Positions 1 through 8,000 of a stretch of DNA of 17,916 nucleotides are shown one piece after another. Source of the stretch: an uncultured Treponema sp. (GTDB lineage: Bacteria; Spirochaetota; Spirochaetia; Treponematales; Treponemataceae); the NCBI GenBank assembly GCA_937902445.1, contig CALELJ010000075.1:1-17916 (forward strand), in the 5' to 3' direction. Position numbers and translations under genes: made by a program. Position 1 is the stretch's first letter; each line of letters begins with the position of its first letter. Under the pieces are notes generated by a model. It saw only the letters and a list, made by a program, of their open reading frames with translations, ran no database searches and was not told the origin of the DNA.

Positions 1-143
1 CTGAGCCTGTCGAAGGGTCCGGCGCTGGTCTACGCAATCGACGGTTCGACTCCGCGGCTGCTGAGTTTATCGAAGCTCACCGATCCTAAGCTGGTCTACA
101 CAATGCGGCATGCTTCGACTTCGCTCAGCAAGCCTGGGCTGGT
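1..143. repeat. Cluster of short inverted-repeat elements (CTGAGC..TCGAAG family)
   Basis: Non-coding stretch just beyond the rpiA stop. It holds CTGAGCCTGTCGAAGG at 1-16, a diverged copy CTGAGTTTATCGAAG at 61-75, and the opposite-orientation form CTTCGACTTCGCTCAG at 113-128. GCTGGTCTA occurs three times (24, 90, 138), the last copy running into the rpiA stop codon, so the block looks like degenerate tandem units. The same core motifs recur at 10909-11065. They look like REP-type extragenic palindromes at gene 3' ends, which is inference. Confidence 0.7.
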
Positions 144-863
144 CTAGCGGCGCACTACAGTTCCGTCTTCCTTGGCGATGAATGCGACCGGCTTATTCTT
201 TGTGAAGAAACCACATTCGACAACACCGGTGATGGCATCGATTTTCTCTTCCATCTCTGCAGGATCAACCGGAGACTTCCACAGGCAGTCAAGAACCATG
301 TTTCCGTTGTCTGTGATTACAGGTCCTGCTTTTTTTACGCCCTCGCGAACAGTACATGTCGCACCGAGTTTTTCAAGAGCCTTGATTACAGGAACGCGGG
401 CATCTGCAATGATCTCCACTGGGAGTGGAAATTTTGTGCCGAGAGTCTCAACGTCCTTTGAACCGTCTGCAACGATTGCAAGGAATCCCGCATTGTATTC
501 GACTATCTTTTCACGAAGATGTGCGGCTCCACCACCCTTGATAAGATTGTTCTTCTGGTCGATTTCATCTGCCCCATCGATGGCAAGATCAAGATGGCCT
601 TCGATTGCCTTGTCGTTGAGGGTATATACCGGAATTCCGTATTCCTCACATGCAAGCTGTGTCTGGAAACTTGTGACAACGGCCTTGACGTCGCTGAGAG
701 TTCCGTCTGCAATGCGTTCAGCAAGACGCTTTACGGCAGGCATGGCAGTTGAACCTGTTCCAAGACCGATCTTCATTCCGCTGAAAATTTTTCCTTCCTT
801 GATAAGAGTGTCCACTGCAGTTGTAGCTGCAAGCACTTTCTGTTCATCCTTTGAAATACCCAT
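144..863 (-). CDS. rpiA: Ribose-5-phosphate isomerase A
   Basis: Cytosolic enzyme interconverting ribose 5-phosphate and ribulose 5-phosphate in the pentose phosphate pathway, supplying ribose for nucleotide, histidine and aromatic precursors. The 239-residue protein has the usual RpiA length. It shows the phosphate-binding GLGTGST (33-39), the DGADEID motif (96-102) and the GGG..LREK block (110-119) with the presumed catalytic glutamate at 118. The start ATG shares one base with the aroDE stop (TGATG), and AGGAG lies about 10 bases upstream inside aroDE, so translation is probably coupled. It is the last gene of the xpb operon; the repeat cluster begins right at its stop. Identification is secure. 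Confidence 0.96.
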   Translation of the reverse strand: MGISKDEQKVLAATTAVDTLIKEGKIFSGMKIGLGTGSTAMPAVKRLAERIADGTLSDVKAVVTSFQTQLACEEYGIPVYTLNDKAIEGHLDLAIDGADEIDQKNNLIKGGGAAHLREKIVEYNAGFLAIVADGSKDVETLGTKFPLPVEIIADARVPVIKALEKLGATCTVREGVKKAGPVITDNGNMVLDCLWKSPVDPAEMEEKIDAITGVVECGFFTKNKPVAFIAKEDGTVVRR

Positions 864-2356
864 CAGTAATTTTCTCCTGTATATAATTCAAACTGTTTGT
901 AACCCTGATAACGAAGCATGTAGAAACCGTTACTTACATGACAGCCCGCAGCCTTTGCCCTTGCCATTACCGGTGTGACTTCCGGCATGTAGACGATATC
1001 ATAAAGAATTTCCTTTCCGCTGAACTCGTAGAAGAACAACGGATCGTTTTCCGCTGTGGAACTTTCGTTGCAGTGCATTCCCTTCGATGTTGTCTGCACG
1101 ATGATGTCAGAATACTTTCTCAAAAGTTTTCCTGCTTCCGGAGAAAGAGGTCCGTATTCAAAATCGTATTTCTCAGCAAGTGCCTTTGCCTTTCCAACAG
1201 TGCGGTTGAACACGCATGCCTTTGCACCAAGTTTATGGACGGCATATGCGATTGCCTTGGCAGCACCACCGGCTCCGATGATTGCAACCTTTTTGTGCTT
1301 GAGGTTCTTTAGTTCCGTAAATTCCAGAAGGGATCTTGCAAATCCGTCCGCATCCGTATTGTAGCAATGCCATCTTCCATCGTTTGAAACCATGGTGTTG
1401 CTTGCCCCGATATCAAGGACTTCAGGAGAAATGAAATTTGCTTTCTCGAGCACAGCTTCCTTGTGGGGAACCGTAACGGAAAATCCCTGGACTCCGACGC
1501 ATTCCGCAAAGTTCATGGCCTGGTCAAAATTTTCTGCAGGGAACGGAATGTAAACGGAATTCATTCCATGGTGTGCAAAACCCGTGTTGTGAAGTTCCGG
1601 GCTTGAAGTTCCGGAAAGAGGCCATCCCGTGATTCCGTAGATCTTTGTATTCTCATTGATGTCCTTCACTCTGTAAAGTTCATTGAGCTTAACGACATCA
1701 AGATGGGTGATGTTTGACATATTGCCCATGGATTCAGGAGCGGAAGTATATGTCAGGAAATTCTTAAGCTTGTTTCCAAGTACTCTTGTTGGAATTCCCA
1801 TGGGGCCCATTGCAAGAAGGATGTGGTTGCTGTCGCGGAGTTTCGAAGCTTCATTGAAAAGATTCGTAACGTCGTCAAGGCTGTGGGGCATGAAGGCGAT
1901 TTTTGGAATCTCAAAGCCGGAAGTAGTCATCTTCTTGAGCCTTGAAATTACATCGGAAACCGGATTGTGCATGTCGTGAAAACTTCTGATGACTTTCGTA
2001 TCAAAGGCAAGGGTTGCATCCTCAAGGCTTGGAATGTGAAAGTCTTCCTCAAAATCGACATAGGCAAAATTCTGTGAACGGTCCTCATCGGCAAAAGAAA
2101 GTGCACGGGCAAAAAGAACAGTACGTGCGGCCTCGCCTTCCACAAATTTTCCACCGTCTATCTGGCGGCGTATTGTGAGTATGCACGGAACGCCGGCAAG
2201 TGAAGGGAAACGCCTTACATAAAGACGTTCATTTTCATTGAGATAGTCAACTCTCAGCTCGACCATATCGATGCTGTCACGATACTTGTTGAGTATTTCA
2301 AGATTCTCGTTCAGTGTAGTGCCAGTCAGCGTAAGACATATCTTTGGTCTTTCCAT
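863..2356 (-). CDS. aroDE: Bifunctional 3-dehydroquinate dehydratase (type I) / shikimate dehydrogenase
   Basis: Fusion catalysing two consecutive shikimate-pathway steps: dehydration of 3-dehydroquinate, then NADPH-dependent reduction of 3-dehydroshikimate to shikimate. Residues 1-230 are a type I dehydratase: E33 and R35 in VELRVD, H127 (SFHDM) and the Schiff-base lysine K152 (PKIAF), with R191. Residues 238-497 are the dehydrogenase: K299 in VTVPHK, D335 in NTD, nucleotide-binding GAGGAAKA (361-368), NRT (384-386) and a C-terminal NG..ML..QG block. Some usually conserved positions differ: the lid motif typically APGQ reads SMGN near 209-212, and SHSLSP reads SGTSSP at 248-253. GGAG lies about 7 bases before the ATG, and the gene begins 14 bases after the upstream stop. 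Other AroD-AroE fusions are known, for example in plants and chlamydiae. Confidence 0.94.
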   Translation of the reverse strand: MERPKICLTLTGTTLNENLEILNKYRDSIDMVELRVDYLNENERLYVRRFPSLAGVPCILTIRRQIDGGKFVEGEAARTVLFARALSFADEDRSQNFAYVDFEEDFHIPSLEDATLAFDTKVIRSFHDMHNPVSDVISRLKKMTTSGFEIPKIAFMPHSLDDVTNLFNEASKLRDSNHILLAMGPMGIPTRVLGNKLKNFLTYTSAPESMGNMSNITHLDVVKLNELYRVKDINENTKIYGITGWPLSGTSSPELHNTGFAHHGMNSVYIPFPAENFDQAMNFAECVGVQGFSVTVPHKEAVLEKANFISPEVLDIGASNTMVSNDGRWHCYNTDADGFARSLLEFTELKNLKHKKVAIIGAGGAAKAIAYAVHKLGAKACVFNRTVGKAKALAEKYDFEYGPLSPEAGKLLRKYSDIIVQTTSKGMHCNESSTAENDPLFFYEFSGKEILYDIVYMPEVTPVMARAKAAGCHVSNGFYMLRYQGYKQFELYTGENY

Positions 2357-2370
2357 ATTTATGCTCCGTT

Positions 2371-4497
2371 CTATCTTTTTCTCAGCGAAAGGGAATTCCT
2401 GATTCTCTTGACGCGGGAAATTTTTGCTATTTCAATTTCAGTCTCTTCGGCTTCCTTGGTTTCCTCGTTTTCAACCGTAAGGAAAACAACGGGAGTCTCC
2501 GAGTTTTTAAGGATTCCTTTTGGGATTCCAAAAATCACATTGCTGCTGCCGGTGAGCTCGATTTCCACCAGGGAATTTTTTTGTATTGAACTTTCAAGCA
2601 CGTTGATCTTTCCGGTGTAGTTCATTCCGAAAGCTTCCCTAAGCTCAAAGCGGACGCTCTCAGGTCTCAGCTGGTCGCTCTCAATGATAATTCTACGGGA
2701 AATTCTGTCAAGCAAGCCGTCCTTCTGGTCTCTGGTGGTCTCCATTTCTTCAAGAGTCTTTCTGAAATTCTCGAGGATTTTCAGCCTTCTTTCCCTGTTT
2801 GTCCTGTGGTATTCCAGTCCAGCCGAAACTTCTTTTGCTTCACCCAGGGAAATCCTTGATCTTCCACGGTCCACAACGGCAGGCAAAGGCGGAACTTCAA
2901 CCTCAGACCTTATGCTGCGGATCTTGCCGGCAAAGTCAATTCCGGTTTTCTGCACCGCGGCATAGGCCTCAACATCGCTCATAAAGTCGAGAAGATAGAC
3001 TCCAGGTGCAAGGATTTCCTTTATGTGGTTCCGGAAAAGGGGATTGTTTTCCGCCCTGAAGGCATTGTCCTCGGAAAGTTTCAGCACATATCCCCTGTAT
3101 ATGGAAGCGGAATTATAGGTTGCCGACCACTCGTCAAGGGAGACTTCAAGGTTCCGCGGAATTTCAAATGCCGAATATTTTTCAAGAAGGGATTTTATGT
3201 CCTCCTTTGAAAGACCGCAGTCAAATCCGCGGATCACCGACTGCCTGTTTATCTCAAAAGTGCTTGTGACATCGCATTGCCTTGCATCAAGGAATTTCAC
3301 CAGTGATGAAAACTCAAGGGTTGAAAGTCCCGGCATTATGGTCACGGAAAAACCGGTGTCTATGCTTAGAAGCTTTTTTGCGCCCTGGACATTTTCGTCA
3401 ATGAAATCTTCCTCCACATGGATGAGGCTGCCACCTTCGGAATTCTTTCCGCTCAAGGTCATGATGCCAAAAACTACGGCACTGTCTATCATGGCTTCTA
3501 TGGCTGCGGAACCTGCATGTTCATCCGACTCGTCGGCGCCTGAAAGGATTTTTGAAAACCTGCGGCTACCAAAATCTTCCGTTCCTGATTTTTCCTTTAT
3601 CAGGAAAGAGATGGCAAAAAGCTTTTCCTTTGTAAAATATTTTCCGCGGGCATAATCAAGGGTGTTTGAAAAAAATGTTGCGTTGGAAACAAGGGCACGT
3701 CTGGAAAGAAGTGCGGAACTTGCAACGCAAAGATAGACCACCTGACTTTTGAAAGGCAATGCGAAGAAAGATTCAAGGCGGTCCCAGTCAACTTCCCACA
3801 GCTTTCCGTCATCAACTTCCCGGAGAAGCACAAGATTTCTCATGCCTGTAAAAAGCCGTCTGAAAATTTCCGTGGACTCGATTCCGCATATTTCCCTGAG
3901 TTCCGTGTCGGCTTTTTTCTTCAAATCACCATTGGTCTTGCTGAAGTCAGGATGGGCAAGAATGTAGGAGATGAACACGGCGATGACCTGGGGAGAAAGG
4001 CGGATTCCGGTGGTTCCGGCTGAAGGAAATTCTTCTGCTTCCGGTTTTTCTTCCGCAATAAGGTTGCCAAGATCAAGGACGCTTTCAAGTTCCTCCTCAA
4101 GGTGGGGATTGATGGCTATTGTCTTTTTCCCGGTGATCTTGTTCTCACGGTTGTAGATTATGAGGCGTTCCTCAAGGCTGGCCATTTCCTCATAAAGATC
4201 GCCCTGGGTCATAGCCGGAACAAAAAACTTCTCAAGCTTGTTTATCTCAACATCAGGAATGAACCTTATTGCCGTAAGAACCTTGATGTCCGTTTCATCA
4301 AGATAGCTTACGAGGATTTCCCTGTTTTCTTTTTTTCGCAAAATCGTGCTGAGTTCTTCTATTAACTTTGGCTTGTTGTAGGGAGTCTTTATTTCTCCAA
4401 GATACATGTGGATGATGTCGAAGAAATAATCATCGGGAAGAGAAGAAAAACTTTCACGCCATTCAAGTATGCGTTCTACCTTTGGATCAAGTTTCAT
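2371..4497 (-). CDS. Helicase-associated (XPB/Ssl2 C-terminal-like) protein, XPB partner
   Basis: A 708-residue soluble protein with no helicase motifs of its own. Residues ~378-470 resemble the domain annotated as XPB/Ssl2 helicase C-terminal (Helicase_C_3): a block starting SIDTGFSVTIMP, then IRGFDCGLSKEDIKSLLEKY and FEIP.NLEVSLDEW. The N-terminal ~110 residues (SLPDDYFFDII..., then LSTILRKKENREILVSYL) resemble the small helical repeat seen at the start of actinobacterial members. Those are usually encoded next to XPB-type helicases, so this is probably the helicase's DNA-repair partner. I chose ATG 4497 because it forms a classic ATGA overlap with the xpb stop and has GGAAGG 9 bases upstream; the in-frame GTG at 4506 lies inside that ribosome-binding site. 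The exact function is unknown. Confidence 0.8.
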   Translation of the reverse strand: MKLDPKVERILEWRESFSSLPDDYFFDIIHMYLGEIKTPYNKPKLIEELSTILRKKENREILVSYLDETDIKVLTAIRFIPDVEINKLEKFFVPAMTQGDLYEEMASLEERLIIYNRENKITGKKTIAINPHLEEELESVLDLGNLIAEEKPEAEEFPSAGTTGIRLSPQVIAVFISYILAHPDFSKTNGDLKKKADTELREICGIESTEIFRRLFTGMRNLVLLREVDDGKLWEVDWDRLESFFALPFKSQVVYLCVASSALLSRRALVSNATFFSNTLDYARGKYFTKEKLFAISFLIKEKSGTEDFGSRRFSKILSGADESDEHAGSAAIEAMIDSAVVFGIMTLSGKNSEGGSLIHVEEDFIDENVQGAKKLLSIDTGFSVTIMPGLSTLEFSSLVKFLDARQCDVTSTFEINRQSVIRGFDCGLSKEDIKSLLEKYSAFEIPRNLEVSLDEWSATYNSASIYRGYVLKLSEDNAFRAENNPLFRNHIKEILAPGVYLLDFMSDVEAYAAVQKTGIDFAGKIRSIRSEVEVPPLPAVVDRGRSRISLGEAKEVSAGLEYHRTNRERRLKILENFRKTLEEMETTRDQKDGLLDRISRRIIIESDQLRPESVRFELREAFGMNYTGKINVLESSIQKNSLVEIELTGSSNVIFGIPKGILKNSETPVVFLTVENEETKEAEETEIEIAKISRVKRIRNSLSLRKR

Positions 4498-6287
4498 AGG
4501 CCGCACCCTTCCACCATAAGCGGTTCATCAAGTTCGTCAAAACTGCTTCTGTCGCTGTAGCGTATGATCCTGTAGCTGTATCCCTGTTCCGCAAGGAACT
4601 TCTGGCGGTTTGTGCCAAAATCTTCTTCCACGGAATTTTTTGTGATAAGGGTAAAGAATCTTGATGTGCGCTCCTTTGGCCTGAGGATTCTTCCAAGACG
4701 CTGTGCTTCTTCCTGACGGCTGCCAAAGGTTCCGCTTACCTGAATGGCAATGCTTGCATCAGGAAGGTCGATGGCAAAATTTGCAACCTTGCTTACGACA
4801 AGGACATGGATGTTGCCTGCACGGAAGTCGGCGTATATCTTGTCGCGTTCCGCATTCTTTGTCTTTCCGGTGATGATGGGGGCACCAAGTTCCTTTGCAA
4901 GTTCATCCAGCTGGGAAAGGAACTGACCGATGACAAGAATTTTATCATCAGGATATTTTTCAACCAGTTCCTTGACGACCTGGACCTTCATGGGGTTTTC
5001 ACTTGCGATGCGGTGCTTTTCACGGGTTGCGGCAACGGCATATTCAAGCTCACGGTCCATAGGAAGACCAAAGCGGACTTCCACGCATTCAGCCGTAGCA
5101 ATCCATCTTGCCTTCTCAAGTTCCTTCCACGGAACATCATAGCGTTTTGGGCCGACAAGGGAGAAAACATTTCCTTCGCATCCGTCTTCGCGCACAAGGG
5201 TTGCAGTAAGACCTACACGGCGCACAGCCTGAACTTCCGCAGCAACACGGAACACCGGTGCCGGCAGCATATGGACTTCATCATATATTACAAGTCCCCA
5301 GTTGTTTTTGCGGAAAAGATCAAAGTGAGGATATGGACCCGTTTTTTCGGGACGCCATGTGAGTATCTGGTAGGTTGCAACCGTAACCGGTTTTATGGTC
5401 TTTGATTCGCCTGTGTATTCCGCAACCTGATCTTTCGTAAGGTTTGTTTTGTCCAGAAGTTCATCGATCCACTGATGTACGGCGGTGATGTTTGTCGTGA
5501 CTATGAGGGTGTTTGTCTTTAGCATGGACATGATGGTCATGCCGACGATTGTTTTGCCTGCCCCGCAAGGAAGCACTATGGTACCGAATCCTGTTCCAGG
5601 TCCCTTGTCACCAACAAGAGCCTGTGCGCCTTCCTTCTGGTATCCGCGGATTTCAAAAGGCTTTCCGCCTGCGGTCGTATCACGAAGATTGATTTCAAGA
5701 GGTGCGCCATCCACAAGAGGAACGTCATCCTTTACAGGCCAGCCCAGCTTGAGAAGATTCTGCTTTACCGTTCCGCGGTCAACAAGAAGAAGGCGGAAGC
5801 AGAACCGCTTTTCATCTTCTGTCAGTTCTACGGAAGGATTCGGAGGTGCCACATATTCACATGGAAAGAGCTGCTTGCGTGCGTAGGGATTGGCCTCGAT
5901 CTGCTTGAAGACAAAAGGCGATGTAGAGACAAGATAAAGGTATTCCTCTTCCTGGCCGTTTTCGTTTTTTTCTTTTGGCGCTTCCACAAGACGAAGCTTG
6001 CCGAATTTTTCCGCCGTTTCTGAAATCCACACGCCTACTGCCTGCGGAATTTCATAGCGGGAATATTCCTTTAAGGTTTCCAATGCCTGATTTCCGGTGA
6101 AGCCTGCACTTGCTGCATTCCACAGTGAGAGAGGAGAAATCTGATATGTGTGCAGGTGTTCCGGCGAGCGTATGAGTTCAGCAAAAGGTATCAATGCGTT
6201 GCGGCATTCCTCTGCCCTTGGTGCATGGACATCAAGGAGGAGGGTCCTGTCAGACTGAACTATAAGCGGGTTCTCGGCATTTATCAT
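4494..6287 (-). CDS. xpb: XPB/ERCC3-type DNA repair helicase (SF2)
   Basis: ATP-dependent 3'-5' superfamily 2 helicase of the XPB family, likely acting in DNA repair. The 597 residues match bacterial XPB organisation. The N-terminal damage-recognition-like region begins PLIVQSDRTLLLDV and contains SPEHLHTYQISPLSLWNAA (41-59). Walker A PCGAGKT spans 240-246, DEVH 336-339, TAT 361-363, the XPB-specific RED motif 366-368, and motif VI QRLGR 529-533. The PLIVQSD start matches mycobacterial XPB, supporting ATG 6287 even though it has no Shine-Dalgarno. A near-consensus promoter puts transcription start at or within 2 nt of this ATG. It is the first gene of the operon to rpiA. Bacterial XPB is patchy (actinobacteria, spirochaetes and a few others). 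Confidence 0.96.
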   Translation of the reverse strand: MINAENPLIVQSDRTLLLDVHAPRAEECRNALIPFAELIRSPEHLHTYQISPLSLWNAASAGFTGNQALETLKEYSRYEIPQAVGVWISETAEKFGKLRLVEAPKEKNENGQEEEYLYLVSTSPFVFKQIEANPYARKQLFPCEYVAPPNPSVELTEDEKRFCFRLLLVDRGTVKQNLLKLGWPVKDDVPLVDGAPLEINLRDTTAGGKPFEIRGYQKEGAQALVGDKGPGTGFGTIVLPCGAGKTIVGMTIMSMLKTNTLIVTTNITAVHQWIDELLDKTNLTKDQVAEYTGESKTIKPVTVATYQILTWRPEKTGPYPHFDLFRKNNWGLVIYDEVHMLPAPVFRVAAEVQAVRRVGLTATLVREDGCEGNVFSLVGPKRYDVPWKELEKARWIATAECVEVRFGLPMDRELEYAVAATREKHRIASENPMKVQVVKELVEKYPDDKILVIGQFLSQLDELAKELGAPIITGKTKNAERDKIYADFRAGNIHVLVVSKVANFAIDLPDASIAIQVSGTFGSRQEEAQRLGRILRPKERTSRFFTLITKNSVEEDFGTNRQKFLAEQGYSYRIIRYSDRSSFDELDEPLMVEGCGL

Positions 6288-6324
6288 AAGAAACTATTAT
6301 ATATTGAATTGAAGATGTTCTCAA
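6287..6324 (-). promoter_or_regulatory. Leaderless promoter of the xpb-aroDE-rpiA operon
   Basis: On the minus strand TTGAGA (6324-6319), a 17-bp spacer and TATAAT (6301-6296) form a near-perfect sigma-70 promoter. Start of transcription is predicted at 6289-6287, the last being the A of the xpb ATG. There is no purine-rich ribosome-binding site between promoter and ATG. Confidence 0.8.
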
Positions 6325-6360
6325 TAAATCAAAGGATAAAAAATAGTAACGGCGGGATGT

Positions 6361-7041
6361 TCAGTCTGTTATTGAGAATTCCATGAGGGAACCTATGTCC
6401 TTCAGGTGGTCGATCAATGCGGTGTAGATTGTTCCGGCTGGGGACTTTACCGTGTAGTGAAGGAAGGTCTGCTTTGAGACGATCACGCGGCTCATGTTCA
6501 TGTCGTTGATTATGAGGCCGTGATTTTCAATTGTCTCACGGATTTTTTTAAGGTCAAGGTTTTCTCCCTCGTAGCAAAGATGGATGGTTTTGCTTTTTGC
6601 GGCAGGGAACCATTTTGCCTCAAGCCTTTCAAGCCCCACGAGAAGAACGAGGACAAGGAAAAGTGCCACGCCAACCTGAATGTAAAGGCCTGCACCGATT
6701 GCAAGTCCCATGCTGGCAGAAGTCCATATTACTGCAGCAGATGTAAGTCCACGGATGTTCAGGCCGGTCTTCATGATGGCGCCACCACCAAGGAAACCTA
6801 TGCCGCTGATAACGCCAGATGCGATTCTTGTAGGATCTCCCCTGCCTATTGGCGCAAAGACTTCGTTTGTTGCCATGTATGAGGAAAGGAGGGAAAGCAA
6901 TGCGGAAGAAACGCAGATGAGAACAAGAGTCATGAGACCTACGGCATGATTGTGCGTCTTGCGTTCAAGTCCAAGAAAAAAACCGCACAGTACTGCCAGG
7001 AGAAGTTTTATGATGCTTTCGGTCATGAAATTAAGTTCCAT
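6361..7041 (-). CDS. MgtC/SapB-family inner-membrane protein
   Basis: A 226-residue integral membrane protein. The N-terminal half has the MgtC/SapB signatures: GFFLGLERK (20-28), DPTRIASGVISGIGFLGGGAI (69-89) and GLTSAAVIWTSASMGLAIGAG (98-118), with about four to five hydrophobic segments between 8 and 136. Residues ~150-226 form a soluble tail of the ACT-like type seen in many members. MgtC proteins are linked to growth at low magnesium and, in some pathogens, to control of the F-type ATPase; the role here is not shown by sequence. I chose ATG 7041: AGGAG lies 10 bases upstream and it begins 19 bases after the preceding stop. A longer frame reaching 7248 overlaps the upstream gene and lacks family similarity. 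Confidence 0.9.
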   Translation of the reverse strand: MELNFMTESIIKLLLAVLCGFFLGLERKTHNHAVGLMTLVLICVSSALLSLLSSYMATNEVFAPIGRGDPTRIASGVISGIGFLGGGAIMKTGLNIRGLTSAAVIWTSASMGLAIGAGLYIQVGVALFLVLVLLVGLERLEAKWFPAAKSKTIHLCYEGENLDLKKIRETIENHGLIINDMNMSRVIVSKQTFLHYTVKSPAGTIYTALIDHLKDIGSLMEFSITD

Positions 7042-7060
7042 TTCTGATTTACTCCTGCCT

Positions 7061-7888
7061 CTATCTTCTGAAAAGTCCAAACTTTCTGTGTGTTTCCTGC
7101 CTTGGTTTCTCACCAGGACGAACCCATGAAACATCCCTGCGTTCAGCAGTTCCGCCTGTAGAAGCAGAATCAATGGAATCAAGATAGGAACAAAGCCATC
7201 TACCGGTTTCATCATCGCGACGGAACCCTTCCATGCTGCTGTCACCACGGACGATTACAACATCAACAAAAATGGAATCTGTACATACGGCCGCCATGTT
7301 TTCCGCAAAGGCTGCGAAGGCTGCGGCTCCCGATGCGACAAGGGGAGAAGCAATCGGGCTGAGTCCATCCTTTACCGAAGGATTTTTCAGGACATCGATT
7401 CTGTTTGGAGTTTCCTTCAGGAGGAACACAAGCTTTCCTTTGCCCTCGGAAGTTTCCCTCCTCTGGAAGGCGTTGAGAATCTCAAGGGCAAGATACTGGT
7501 AACCTGCGATCATCTCGTCACAGCCGCGGACAATTTCTTCGGAGTCCATTTTTTCCGCCTTTGACGCATACCATTCCTCGTCAAAATAAAGGACTGCCTC
7601 ATCCATGCGGCCAAAAATCGTCGTGGTCTGAAGGACAAGGGATCTTGCAGACAAGGGTGATGATTTGTTCCATTCTATGGTGCACATTCCGCTTTTGGCT
7701 TCCTGCGCCTTTTCTTCTTCGTAGGCTTCCTGGTTTGCCTTGCGTTCCGCAATCGTAAGCTTTTTTGTTTCCTCGGAATCCGCAATGGTTCCCGAAACTA
7801 TGATGTTTCTGCCAGAGAAAGCAACTCCGTCTGTAAAATTGCCAGCTTCCGGCATGTTTTTTCCCGCGATAAGTATGGTTTTAGACAT
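7061..7888 (-). CDS. Degenerate short-chain dehydrogenase-like protein
   Basis: I do not recognise a characterised family. The 275-residue layout resembles a Rossmann-type SDR: beta strand plus turn (TILIAGKNMPEAG, 4-16), a second strand (GRNIIVSGT), an acidic/lysine-rich helix (38-66), WNKSSPLSARSLVL (73-86), a strand ending FGRMDEAVLYF (92-102), GKLVFLLKE (151-159), a helix SGAAAFAAFAENMA (186-199) and FVDVVIVRGD (207-216). The NAD(P) motif TGxxxGIG and the YxxxK pair are not evident, so enzymatic activity is doubtful and a scaffold or binding role is possible. Residues beyond 217 are polar and basic. It heads a two-gene unit with the MgtC-family gene. No Shine-Dalgarno precedes the ATG, but a TATACT -10 box sits 6 bases upstream. 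Confidence 0.6.
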   Translation of the reverse strand: MSKTILIAGKNMPEAGNFTDGVAFSGRNIIVSGTIADSEETKKLTIAERKANQEAYEEEKAQEAKSGMCTIEWNKSSPLSARSLVLQTTTIFGRMDEAVLYFDEEWYASKAEKMDSEEIVRGCDEMIAGYQYLALEILNAFQRRETSEGKGKLVFLLKETPNRIDVLKNPSVKDGLSPIASPLVASGAAAFAAFAENMAAVCTDSIFVDVVIVRGDSSMEGFRRDDETGRWLCSYLDSIDSASTGGTAERRDVSWVRPGEKPRQETHRKFGLFRR

Positions 7889-7923
7889 GATTCGAGTATA
7901 TCACATATAAGGCCTGTTGATAA
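7888..7923 (-). promoter_or_regulatory. Leaderless promoter of the SDR-like / MgtC unit
   Basis: On the minus strand TTATCA (7923-7918), a 17-bp spacer and TATACT (7900-7895). The position expected for +1, seven bases after the -10 box, is 7888, exactly the A of the start codon. The 6 bases between (CGAATC) cannot hold a ribosome-binding site. Confidence 0.6.
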
Positions 7924-7964
7924 GATTGCCTGGGCGATGACTGCGTAAAAATACCACCTCAAAT

Positions 7965-8000
7965 TTGAATTTTTTCACCATGCGTGTTATTCTTTTTTGA
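7965..8000 (+). promoter_or_regulatory. Leaderless promoter of the two-gene membrane unit
   Basis: TTGAAT (7965-7970), a 17-bp spacer and TATTCT (7988-7993), preceded by TG one base upstream of the hexamer (extended -10). The expected +1 is 8000, the A of the ATG. The intervening run TTTTTG has no Shine-Dalgarno character. It is divergent from the SDR-like gene's promoter in the same 111-bp gap. Confidence 0.6.

Noticed and set aside
1..143. tRNA or other structured RNA near the left edge
   Set aside because: The palindromic text does not form a cloverleaf; the motifs are explained by the repeat family also found at 10902-11065.
172..978. Long open frame on the + strand opposite rpiA and the end of aroDE
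   Set aside because: Serine/arginine-rich antisense translation with no family similarity; the minus strand encodes well-recognised enzymes throughout.
4498..4506. GTG start for the XPB partner gene
   Set aside because: It lies within the Shine-Dalgarno region of ATG 4497, which forms the ATGA overlap with the xpb stop.
7042..7248. Upstream extension of the MgtC-family gene to 7248
   Set aside because: The extra 69 residues overlap the preceding gene, contain no family similarity, and ATG 7041 has an AGGAG at proper distance.
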